From the NCBI GenBank assembly GCA_001661515.1, contig LUVW01000016.1:817-12377 (forward strand): DNA of 11,561 nt, read 5' to 3'. Shown here piece by piece: positions 1 through 7,898 of the stretch. The notes beneath the pieces are model-generated. The model had not been told where the DNA came from. It saw only the letters and a program-made list of their open reading frames with translations, and ran no database searches. The translations under genes were made by a program, and so were the position numbers. Each line of letters opens with the position of its first letter. The first letter of the stretch is position 1. Origin of the DNA: Capniomyces stellatus (Eukaryota; Kickxellomycota; Harpellomycetes; Harpellales; Legeriomycetaceae).

Positions 1-2
1 AA

Positions 3-2212
3 AGTAAACAGATATTGGTAACTGCAGATGGTACAAGACACCAAGCAGCGGGAAGAATAAGGGAATTGCCAATTAATATAGCAGGCTTTACCTTTAAAGG
101 CGAAATGATAGCAATGGAGTTGGAGCGACCGATAATAATCCTGGGAACGGATTGGTTCACTAGACACGGTGCTAAGTTAGACATAAAGAAAAAAGAAATA
201 GTGCTTGAAAAAGGTGACGTTGACGTGGTGTTGCGACTATATACTAACAAACCACAATGGAGTTCAAACAATAACTTGGAAATTTTCGGTATCGGGAAAA
301 TGATAGGAAAAACGGAGGAAAACGTAGTGGACAATGATATTAAAATTTTATTAGAAAAATACAAAGACTTGTTGGTAACAGATATAGATGAGCTGACGCA
401 AACCGATGTGGTAGAGCACGTCATCGACACGGGCGAACATAAACCAATAAAGTCGTATCCATACCGCATCCCTCAGAAGCTGCAAGGACCGGTCAGAGAG
501 GAGCTGCGTCGGATGGAGAGCCAAGGAGTGATAGAACAATGCCAATCAGATTGGAGTGCCCCGCTGGTAGTTGTGTTGAAGAAAAACGGGAAGTTAAGAA
601 TATGTTCTGATTACCGAAAGCTGAACGCGATAACGAAAAAGGACGTTTATCCGTTACCAAGGATCGACGATATATTCGATGCGTTGGCGAACTCGGCGAT
701 ATACACGACCTTAGATGCGAGGAGCGGATTCTGGCAAGTTTCGGTGAAAATCGAGGACAGGGACAAAACGGCTTTTGCAATACCAGGAGGAGGACTATAC
801 AAGTATAAAGTAATGCCGTTTGGTTTGTCAAACAGCCCAGCAACTTTCCAAAGATTAATGGAAAAGGTCTTAAAGGAAGTGTTATGGAAAAACGTGTTAG
901 TCTTTGTAGACGATATAATTGTATTTAGTAACAGTAAAAACGAACATATATTACATTTACAGGAAGTATTCGAATTGTTAAAAAAGGCGAACATAAAACT
1001 ACAAAAGGAAAAATGCCTGTTTGGAAAGAAAAAACTGAATTATCTAGGTCATACGATATCAAAAGATGGAATATCCACGGACGAAACCAAGATCGAAACT
1101 ATTAAAACATTGAGGCCACCGAAGAACAGAAAGGAGTTACAATCATTTTTAGGGATGATAGGATATTATAGAAAGTACATTAAGGACTTAGCAAGGACAG
1201 CTAGTCCATTATTTAATTTATTAAGAAAAGATATGGAATGGAACTGGTCGAGTGAATGCGAGAAAGCTGTCGACGACCTGAAGAATAAATTAGTTAAAGT
1301 AACACTATTGGCTTATCCCGACTGGGATAAAGAATTTGTACTTACCACAGACGCGAGCAGTAAGGGAATAGGTGCAGTATTAGCACAAGATATAGGAGGA
1401 CGGGAACAGCCGATAGCATTTGCCAGTAAATCGTTGACGAAAGCAGAGAATAACTATTCTGCGACTCACCTGGAGGGTCTAGGAGTCGTCTGGAGCGTCA
1501 AGCATTTTCGAAATTACCTATACGGAAGAAGATTTAAAATAGTCACCGACCACTCAGCATTAGTACAATTGTTTAAAACAAAGGAGTTAACAGGACGATT
1601 AGCCCGATGGGATACTTACCTTCGAGAATTTGACTTCGAAATCATTCACAAACCCGGAAAAACGAACCCTGCTGATTTTATAAGTCGAAATTCGAATGCG
1701 GAAATAAATAACAAAGAAAAAACGAACGTCCTAGCGGAAAATAAGTTAAGAAATATCAATAAAGAGGATGAAGTGGAAATATTTAGTATGGATTGGTTAG
1801 AGTATAGTGCTATAGTGAATTATTTAAAAGATTTTAATTATCCCAAAGATGCAGATATAAATTATAGAGAGAGATTGAGAAACAAATCGAAAAAATTCAC
1901 GATTTTAAACGAAATATTATACAAGAAATCGAAAAAATTTGGATTGCGAAAAGTTTTGAACGAAAAATTTGCAGAGCCAATGATAAGAAATTTACACGAA
2001 GAAGGCCATTTGGGAATCGAAAAAACATGGGACAAAGCGAAGAAGTTGTACTATGGAAAGAATTTATATAGATTGGTAATCGACACAGTATCGAGTTGCG
2101 AAGTGTGCCAAAGATTTACGGGCAGTGTCAATAGGAAAAGTACACTGAAATCAATAGTAACAAATAATCCGTTCGATATAATTGGAATCGATGCCGTAGG
2201 ACCGATAAACCC
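3..2212 (+). CDS. pol: Ty3/gypsy Pol polyprotein, part before the gap: protease tail, RT, RNase H, integrase zinc finger
   Basis: This part copies element RNA into DNA (RT and RNase H) and begins the integrase. Residues are counted from the TTG codon at 15, which is not a real start because the frame is open to the left edge. Residues 1-65 are the end of a retropepsin-like protease, with the ILGTDW motif at 42-47; its catalytic Asp-Ser/Thr-Gly lies upstream of the window. RT spans about 145-370: SDYRKLN near 198-204, catalytic D234, the MPFG motif at 267-270 and the FVDD box at 297-300 with catalytic D299 and D300. RNase H spans about 435-560: D446 (TTDAS), E487 and D512 (TDHSAL). The integrase HHCC zinc finger is H661-X3-H665-X29-C695-X2-C698. 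All key residues are present. The apparent stop just after the N is an artefact of the gap. CpG and CGA codons look commoner than in the host gene at 8237. Confidence 0.95.
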
Positions 2213-2364
2213 NATTTATATAGATTGGTAATCGACACAGTATCGAGTTGCGAAGTGTGCCAAAGATTTACGGGCAGTGTCACTAGGAAAAGTACACTGA
2301 AATCAATAGTAACAAATAATCCGTTCGATATAATTGGAATCGATGCCGTAGGGCCGATAAACCC
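2062..2364 (+). repeat. Near-perfect 151-bp direct duplication flanking the N (probable unmerged contig overlap)
   Basis: Bases 2062-2212 and 2214-2364 align with no indel. I find two differences: A versus C in the codon after GSV (2133 against 2285), and A versus G near the end (2201 against 2353). The offset is 152, which is not a multiple of three, so it accounts exactly for the frame change between the two pol pieces. The two differences suggest the contigs come from different element copies or alleles. Confidence 0.9.
2213..2213. other. Single-N assembly gap inside pol
   Basis: One ambiguous base sits where the pol reading frame breaks. The sequence immediately after it repeats the sequence starting at 2062, so no bases are missing here. 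Instead about 152 positions are represented twice. This is typical of a scaffolder placing a minimal gap between contigs whose ends actually overlap. Confidence 0.9.
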
Positions 2365-2905
2365 ACCGACAGAGAATAATAACAGGTATATTCTAACAGG
2401 GGTAGATTATTTCACAAAGTACCCAGTAGCGAGAGCCGTGGAAAATATTCAGACAGAGACCGTTATAAATTTTATTTTAACAGAAATTGTTCAGAATTTT
2501 GGAATTCCAAGGAAATTAATTACGGACAGAGGTTCGAATTTTGTAGGAGATATCGCGGTTGAATTTTATAAAACAATAGGAATCGAACATAGACCGACGA
2601 CAGCATATCGACCTCAATCGAACGGCCAAGTCGAACGATTCAATCAAACATTAAAAAACACCTTAGCGAAGATTGCTATAACAGATCCAGCAAATTGGGA
2701 TTGTTATATATGGAAGGCGTTATTGGTAATAAGGAGCATGAAGAACAGCTCAACGGGTTACAGTCCAGCAGAGTTATTGTTCGGAATGGAAATAAACTTA
2801 CCAGCGACCTGGGAACCTCCGGCCGAGATCGATAACATCGAAGAAGCAATCGAAGAAAGAATGAAAGTAATCAAATTAGATATACCAGCGATGAGAAAGT
2901 ATTAA
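2216..2905 (+). CDS. pol: Ty3/gypsy integrase, part after the gap: zinc-finger end and DDE catalytic core
   Basis: This continues the same polyprotein and would insert the element cDNA into host DNA. Counting from the TTG codon at 2225, C9 and C12 repeat the end of the HHCC finger. The catalytic triad is D40 (codon 2342, GIDAVGP), D101 (codon 2525, ITDRGSNF) and E137 (codon 2633, NGQVERF), with the classic 35 residues between the last two. TTG at 2225 is not a start: the frame simply enters from the gap. The protein ends about 90 residues after the catalytic Glu. Ty3/gypsy integrases usually continue well beyond this, so the C-terminal chromatin/DNA-binding part is lost or was replaced by downstream sequence. 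The other two frames after 2905 do not resume the integrase. Confidence 0.93.
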   Translation, partial: LYRLVIDTVSSCEVCQRFTGSVTRKSTLKSIVTNNPFDIIGIDAVGPINPPTENNNRYILTGVDYFTKYPVARAVENIQTETVINFILTEIVQNFGIPRKLITDRGSNFVGDIAVEFYKTIGIEHRPTTAYRPQSNGQVERFNQTLKNTLAKIAITDPANWDCYIWKALLVIRSMKNSSTGYSPAELLFGMEINLPATWEPPAEIDNIEEAIEERMKVIKLDIPAMRKY

Positions 2906-2930
2906 GATGTGGAGTTGAGAATGTTTGAAT

Positions 2931-3116
2931 TGTAATGTTAAGAATGTTTAAACAATGCTTATTGAGTGAATAATAACATTGATCGAATTGGTGTTATCAA
3001 GTTACACCCGATTCGATCATTTAAATACTTTATCAACGAAGATAAAGCATATACAAAAAATGTAATGTTAATAATGTATAAAATAGAATATAAATAAAGT
3101 AGATATTAAATGTACT
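2931..3116 (+). other. Non-coding tail after pol with LTR-like signals (possible 3' LTR remnant)
   Basis: A 20-bp sequence beginning TGTAATGTTA occurs at 2931-2950 and again at 3061-3080 with three differences. A TATAAAATA box lies at 3077-3085 and an AATAAA at 3093-3098. A TATA box close to a poly(A) signal would fit an LTR, but the region is short, no TG...CA boundaries can be paired, and no 5' LTR is available. The LTR reading is therefore tentative. Confidence 0.3.
2981..3047. repeat. Two adjacent hairpins downstream of pol
   Basis: Arms 2981-2994 and 3004-3018 are inverted copies (GATCGAAT...ATTCGATC) with a 9-nt loop. Directly after them, CTTTATC (3028-3034) pairs perfectly with GATAAAG (3041-3047) across a 6-nt loop. 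They may act in 3'-end formation of the element or be small foldback insertions. Confidence 0.7.
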
Positions 3117-3122
3117 ATGTAA

Positions 3123-3171
3123 AGTATGAAGTTCAATAGCTTAAAAGATAGCTGGAAGCTAGATGCATACT
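3123..3171. repeat. Nested inverted repeat
   Basis: AGTATG at 3123-3128 pairs with CATACT at 3166-3171, and inside it TAGCTT at 3137-3142 pairs with AAGCTA at 3156-3161. The arms are short, so chance is possible, but it is the next in a run of foldbacks. Confidence 0.4.
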
Positions 3172-3218
3172 CTGGGAAAGTATCAAAATGGTAGCTGCTG
3201 TATTGAGGGTGTTCGAAA

Positions 3219-3251
3219 TATAGCAAGGTATTTATTTATACCTTTGCTATA
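3219..3251. repeat. Hairpin, 13/14-nt arms
   Basis: Arm 3219-3231 (TATAGCAAGGTAT) is the reverse complement of 3238-3251 apart from one bulged base. It lies directly beside the 118-bp foldback. Confidence 0.75.
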
Positions 3252-3253
3252 AA

Positions 3254-3371
3254 TGTTATGGTTCTATATTTGGTATATTTATCAATAGACCAAGTTGGTA
3301 ATTATAGCATTAGCTTATAGTTAGCAACTTGATCTATATTTAATAAATGTACTAAATATAGAATCGTAACA
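3254..3371. repeat. 118-bp foldback (long inverted repeat, about 55-bp arms)
   Basis: The left arm 3255-3308 matches the reverse complement of 3313-3370 at about 47 of 55 aligned positions, with one 3-nt and one 1-nt gap; the loop is about 4 nt. Pairing starts and ends on T3254/A3371. Five of the eight mismatches would be G-U pairs if transcribed. No coding capacity. It resembles a foldback or MITE-like insertion; I see no target-site duplication. Confidence 0.85.
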
Positions 3372-3427
3372 CTCGCAGATCTAGGAATAATATCACACAT
3401 TTGGTATTAGGAGATTACTCTGAAGCA

Positions 3428-3523
3428 ACATAATTGTTTTTTACAAATGAAATACAATAATATCTTTAGTCGAATTTATGAAGACTATATATTATTGTAT
3501 AAAGACGTAAAATACAATTATGT
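3428..3523. repeat. Foldback repeat family, copy 1 (96 bp)
   Basis: The ends are ACATAATTGT and ACAATTATGT. The left arm to about 3471 and the right arm from about 3482 are imperfect inverted copies, including the shared ACAATAATAT and AGTC/GACT blocks. The left arm recurs in direct orientation at 3726, showing a dispersed family rather than a lone palindrome. Confidence 0.8.
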
Positions 3524-3725
3524 CCCACCCACCACAGACCCATTAACTAAATATTAAAAATGGTAAAGATTTGGAATAGTACGTACCTTAGCACTATAAA
3601 TATTATTTTTCTTTTATTTATTTAAATATCAAACTAATATTAGAATTTAATTTAAGAAAATTTTTTACGTTCTATATATAGTTCTTATTTTGAATTTTCG
3701 AATATCATTAATAAAGTGGTACACA

Positions 3726-3801
3726 CATAATTGTATTTTACAAATGAAATACAATATTAGTTAATAGTCGTCTGAGACTATATTAACTTTACATAACAAT
3801 T
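3726..3801. repeat. Foldback repeat family, copy 2
   Basis: Bases 3726-3770 closely match 3429-3472, starting with the same CATAATTGT terminus. The inner hairpin pairs AGTTAATAGTC (3759-3769) with GACTATATTAACT (3776-3788). The outer right end (ACATAACAATT) pairs only weakly with the left end, so this copy is more decayed or truncated on the right. Confidence 0.7.
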
Positions 3802-4713
3802 CCAAACAACCACGACTATACATACTTTGCGTAAAGGTTTCATTATTTCTAAAAATAGCTAGTCAAAAAAGATGTCCATCACAATTCCCTTGAAAAAGCA
3901 TGCAAATAGTTGCAATTAACCAACAAACGAATCTACAGAACGAGTCCAAGTCGGGTGAATGAGAATAAGGCGAATGCGAATGACTAAATTCCAGAAACAA
4001 AGATTTCACAGGTTTGTGTGCTCTCTTGGTCTATTTTGGACAGGTAATGTGTTCTAAACGCTCGAAATCAGCTAGAGACAACGCTTATATACGTCATCTG
4101 TCTAATTTGCTCAATTGTACCAATCTATGTTGTGTTAGCTCAAACCAATGTAATTTTATTAAATGAACAAGTCGATACGCACGATATCTCTGGTAATTGT
4201 TATCAGTTCAACCCCGTTGCACATGAAGCATTGTTGACTTGAGATTAGCACACGCCTTGGACCAAATAATCCCTGAATCTAAAACTAAACGCCTTTTACC
4301 AATAACGAAGGTTTAGGGTTATATTAGTTGGAATAATAGCCAAAAATAAATATCAGTTTATTTAACAATTAACGTTATTATCAGTTTTGTTTAATAATCA
4401 AATCTACATATTTGTTAATAACGCTGAGTTTGCACATAGTCTGTTTGCGTTTGTATGACTGTGTATACACACACTTGCGCATCCTGTCAGTTGCAGGTCT
4501 CTCAATTTTTTTTGTAAAACGTTGGGCAATATAGCCACATATGCAGATATAGTTTCAGTGCGGTTCTAGGTATATGTATCGACTAAGCGAGTATCAATCA
4601 GCATCGTATATTTATGTATGTATAAATATATAGGTGGTGTCCGTCAAGAGTTGTATCATCAAGTTGGTACCTCAGCCTTTTTGAAAACAACGATATAGCT
4701 TTAGTAACTAGTA
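3802..4713. other. Non-coding AT-rich stretch
   Basis: No reading frame, RNA gene or strong repeat could be supported. Around 4350-4410 there is a loose direct repeat (ATCAGTTTATTTAACAAT and ATCAGTTTTGTTTAATAAT). Confidence 0.6.
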
Positions 4714-5163
4714 AACTGCACCAAAACAAAACGCAATTTCAAAACAAAACGCAATTTCAAATCAAACTGAACCAAAGTTTAATGGTTTACAAGTTTTCGA
4801 GATTAAAGAAGACACCACTGTGCGTTTGAATAAGTTGGCCGTGGAGGCTGTCAGGAGGCATCGCGCCACACTATCATGAGCCTGGATGATGTATAATATG
4901 TATTAACAAAGTGTAAAGACTTGAAAACTGAAGCTGATAGTGCAAAAACAATTGTTTTTCCAATTGACTTTGGTGAAAAGTAGATTGTACCAGTTTATAC
5001 ACCTTTTAAAGTACACAAACATTGCTACAACAATGTAGGTATAAGCTGCAATTAAAACAGATTCCAATCTGGACTGTTGTAGGCTAATGAAACAATAATA
5101 GGCGAAACACTGAAACGTGTATATGAAATCAACGCATTTGATCGAATAAAAACGGATGTTTAA
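4714..5163 (+). pseudogene. Possible decayed coding scraps of unknown origin
   Basis: One frame is open from about 4714 to the TGA at 4879-4881. It includes an 18-bp tandem repeat and a stretch reading EDTTVRLNKLAVEAVRRHR. A second frame, about 4897-5163, reads through with only three interior stops (near 4981, 5053 and 5083) and has a protein-like composition, for example GETLKRVYEINAFDR. I recognise no family in either. Being next to the MULE relic, they could be remnants of the same element, but chance open frames are as likely. Confidence 0.2.
4723..4758 (+). repeat. 18-bp tandem duplication, two perfect copies
   Basis: The unit AAAACAAAACGCAATTTC occurs at 4723-4740 and 4741-4758 without mismatch, indicating a recent slippage or unequal-exchange event. 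Confidence 0.9.
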
Positions 5164-5177
5164 TGTAAACTAAACAT

Positions 5178-5566
5178 ATGGAATCATTCCAGCTGGACAG
5201 AGCCGTGAACATTGTAGAAAAAACATGTAGCTGCGGAAACCTCACATTAAATGAATGTTCATGTACACATGCTGCGGCAGCCATCCAGAGTTACGCGCTA
5301 GAGGGTGTATCCTTTTTGAAAAAGGAGCTGCTGGTTGAGGGTTTGCAGAAATCATACTCAAAATGAATTATGCTAATCGGCATTTCAATACTAACATCAG
5401 ACGGAATAGTAGGCCCAACCATAGTAGTAGCAGTTGGCAGATCAAAGAAGGCCAGGGTGAAACCAAAAGCTGAATTGATGGCAGGGAAAAGCAAAAAGTG
5501 CGGTAAATGCAAGCAGTCTGGGTATAGCAGTCTGGACACAGCAGCAGTACTTGCATGTCAAACTAG
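5178..5566 (+). pseudogene. MULE (Mutator-like) transposase relic: SWIM zinc finger and C-terminal CCHC knuckle
   Basis: This is the tail of a DNA transposase. Counted from the ATG at 5178 (not a real start), C17-x-C19-x9-C29-x-H31 is the SWIM-type zinc finger CxCx(n)CxH typical of MULE transposases, followed by the usual Ala-rich helix (HAAAAIQ). The frame meets TGA at 5364-5366, but the same frame continues with a basic GRSKKAR...KPKAE linker and then C-x2-C (codons 5499 and 5508) of a zinc knuckle. The His (5537-5539) and final Cys (5552-5554) are present but shifted by a 14-nt insertion made of a 10-bp direct repeat (5512-5521 and 5526-5535) plus 4 nt. Without it the spacing is exactly CX2CX4HX4C, and a TAG follows four codons on, at 5564-5566. 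The catalytic DDE region is not found upstream. Family assignment rests on motif order, not on a search. Confidence 0.75.
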
Positions 5567-6385
5567 CATGTCAAAGTTTAGCCGTTGGTTGTTTTTGCTT
5601 TCTAGTATCATCGACTTAATCAATTTTTGTTTTTCAGATAAAACAAATACAGCACGAGGGCAGCTGGCTCAAAGCACCGTAAACATATTGCTTTGGTTGC
5701 AGTTCATTATTTATTTAAAAAATAAAAGTACAAACACAAATACAAACACAAATGTAAGTGCAAAGAATGTTGAAATTAAAATACATAGAAACCAAAGTTG
5801 AGCTAGCAATACAACGCACACGGCGCGGTCGGGTATCATTAGTCGTTACTCGTTAGTCGTTTGGCTTGTAGGCAAATACGTAAATTCACAGCTTGCAATT
5901 TCGGATTTGACATTTTGCATATTTTTGTTGTGTTTGTGTTGCTGGTGTTAGGTTGTTGTCTTTGTCGGTTATGTTTGTTTGATACACTCTCCGCCCGATG
6001 TTTTCGGTTGGTGGCATTAAAGGTTGGCTTCTAAAGATAATTTCTAGAGATTTTTTTAGAAACCAGTTTAGCTGTTGAGAAATGGAGATAATATTGAGCA
6101 AGTAGAGAGGTACAGCTTATACCTACGTATTTTATATCTATCACATATAAAGTACAGCGGCTAAAAATACAGGGAGCAAAAAAAGTAAACCCCGATCGTA
6201 AAAATAATTGAAAATTACGCTTTATCCTCCTTAAACACCAAAAACGGAATAGAATACTCTTGCCTACCTATTCGAGTCTTGTCGCCTGGTCCAACATTTT
6301 AAGTGGGCGGAAATATTATTTTTCCGGGTATTCGCCTGTTTGAGTATCAACTATTAGCTTTTTAAAAAAACAATAGCTGTAAAAT

Positions 6386-6405
6386 AAAAGAAAAGAAAAG
6401 AAAAG
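6386..6405 (+). repeat. AAAAG pentanucleotide microsatellite, four copies
   Basis: Four perfect consecutive AAAAG units, in non-coding DNA. Confidence 0.9.
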
Positions 6406-6763
6406 AAACCGGGTTTAATGGGCGATTTGTGCTATTCTGATAATAAAAATACCCAAAATGTGTTAGGATAACAAATGTAAAAGTCAAAGTAAAAAAAGAT
6501 GTTTTGGAAACAAAAATCAATCCCTCTTTTTGTGCAAAATCAACAACCAACCCTAAATATTGTGGCAAATAACAGAATGTAAACACGTGAACAAGCATTC
6601 ATCAGCCGGACTTGTATGATTAATTTGTTATTGCAGAGCAGGCCGACTAATGTATGTTGGTGTATGGATTGAAGCCTTTAGGCTGCTTCACCGTTGGGTT
6701 CATAAAAATTAGCTGTTCGATTCAGTGAGTTCGATGTTCATCCAACTATCTAGCAGTAGATAT

Positions 6764-6784
6764 TTGACACTTGACACTTGACAA
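6764..6784 (+). repeat. 7-bp tandem repeat TTGACAC, three copies
   Basis: TTGACAC occurs at 6764-6770 and 6771-6777, followed by TTGACAA at 6778-6784. Confidence 0.85.
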
Positions 6785-7792
6785 CCAGTATAAGGGGCTA
6801 TTCCATAATCTAGATATCAAGTCAACTACTAGTTAGATACCACTACACCTCCCCGCAGTTAACGTTAAAGAGTTTAAATCAATTCGAGCTAAATCGAACA
6901 TTCGGCATGAAGACCAGAATACTCGAAATAAATTGCAGGTGGGGAAGCAGGCAGGAAGGTTATTATCACTAATAAAACGCAAAGTGAGCTACTAGAAATT
7001 ACAAAACTTGGTAGCTGTTAATTCAATATACATATAAATTGGGAAACATTTGGTTGTCGGTTTTTGGACTTGCAAAAGTAGCTGTTTGGCTACACACTAT
7101 TCGTAAATTCAATTTTCATTTTTATTTTAGAAATATCAATAAATCTCCAGACAAGGCAACAATACTATAGCTAGAACGTTAGTAGCAGTAGCTATATACA
7201 TACCACAGATTATAGTTATTCCAGATGTGGACTGCGCGCAATTTGCACCACACTGTGTTTATGGCGAGTCGTTTCTGTTTGTCACAGGTGGTTTGTTTGC
7301 GTTTTAATCTTTTTATATTAGCTCTAAAAGTCGCCACTATGGCCTTTAGTTGGTATATATATTGAAGTAATAATAAATAACGGCATAGACGGCACTTTAA
7401 TTTGGATGCATTGACGCGACCAGGATTATGTTGCTTAGCTTCAATTAATTTTGGCTTATTCGACAATAGACAATATCTCTACCCTCCCCACAATATTCAA
7501 ATAGCATATATTGAATCAAAGTCAGATATTCCATCTAGAATCCAAGAAATGTGTTCATTGGTCAGTATATCTAGAATAACTTTATGCTTGAAACCTAGAC
7601 CACTTTGCTGTAGGGCCTAAATAGAATATGTATAGTCAACTGAGCAGCTGTACTGAAATATTGGGGTTGAAGGCTATGTGAATGAATCTGTTGTTGTATA
7701 AAAAGCATAGATCTGGCTGCTCGGAATAATACCCACAATAATCTCACTGCTTGATAAATCATTAATATGTTAATACATTTACACACCACTAA

Positions 7793-7898
7793 CACTTGAT
7801 AACTTGATAACTTGATAACTTGATAACTTGATAACTTGATAACTTGATAACTTGATAACTTGATAACTTGATAACTTGATAACTTGATAACTTGATAA
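7793..7898 (+). promoter_or_regulatory. 8-bp minisatellite of 13 tandem TGATAA (GATA-type) motifs upstream of the membrane-protein gene
   Basis: Twelve perfect AACTTGAT units fill 7801-7896, preceded by one imperfect unit (CACTTGAT, 7793-7800). Read across unit borders, each copy gives TGATAA, which matches the fungal GATA-factor consensus HGATAR; there are 13 in a row, 7797-7898. Two isolated TGATAA sites flank the array at 7752-7757 and 7943-7948. The array lies about 340-440 bp upstream of the start codon at 8237. The repeat is directly visible. A role as a binding platform for GATA regulators (nitrogen or iron control in known fungi) is inference, since a slippage-made minisatellite could contain TGATAA by accident. 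Confidence 0.6.

Larger units (their letters stand above)
1..2905 (+). mobile_element. Ty3/gypsy-type LTR retrotransposon, 5'-truncated by the window edge
   Basis: The order protease, reverse transcriptase, RNase H, integrase is the Ty3/gypsy (Metaviridae-type) order; Ty1/copia elements place integrase before RT. The frame is open at base 1, so gag, the protease active site and the 5' LTR lie outside the window. Apart from the N at 2213 there is no internal stop or frameshift, which suggests a fairly young copy. The coding frame stops at 2905, shortly after the integrase core, so the usual integrase C-terminal region (GPY/F-type module) appears to be missing. A 3' LTR cannot be proved because its 5' partner is not here. 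Confidence 0.95.
5567..7740. other. Long gene-free AT-rich stretch
   Basis: Short open frames occur on both strands, but none has a recognisable domain or convincing composition. Minor features are a T/G-rich run near 5920-5975, a repeated TTAGTCGTT near 5838-5860, an AAAAG microsatellite at 6386 and a TTGACAC triplet at 6764. No tRNA, rRNA or snRNA could be recognised. One terminal inverted repeat of the MULE would be expected here, but I could not pair one. Confidence 0.55.

Noticed and set aside
351..994. Minus-strand open frames of 64-116 codons inside pol
   Set aside because: They are antisense to RT motifs that are plainly coding on the + strand and have no recognisable content.
2225..2227. 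Start codon for a separate integrase gene
   Set aside because: The codon is TTG, lies inside the duplicated overlap, and the frame is simply the continuation of pol once the 152-base offset is considered.
4207..4217. AGTTCAACCCC resembling a tRNA B box
   Set aside because: No A box at proper distance and no acceptor or anticodon stem could be drawn around it.
4311..4320. GTTTAGGGTT, similar to a telomere unit
   Set aside because: A single copy without tandem neighbours in unique-looking sequence; no evidence of a telomere.
5605..5637. Possible GT...TTTTTCAG intron just after the MULE relic
   Set aside because: The acceptor looks good, but the interval is about 33 nt, too short for an ordinary spliceosomal intron, and there is no coding sequence to join on either side.
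5523..5801. Downstream part of the open frame that starts at 5370
   Set aside because: After the 14-nt insertion this frame no longer matches transposase; the rest is a chance open stretch with low-complexity Asn/Thr.
7179..7466. 95-codon minus-strand frame with Lys/Arg-rich protein
   Set aside because: No recognisable motif, no promoter or poly(A) context, and similar frames are expected by chance in a 5-kb spacer.
7793..7898. CRISPR-like array
   Set aside because: Units are 8 bp and contiguous with no spacers, in a eukaryotic context: a minisatellite.
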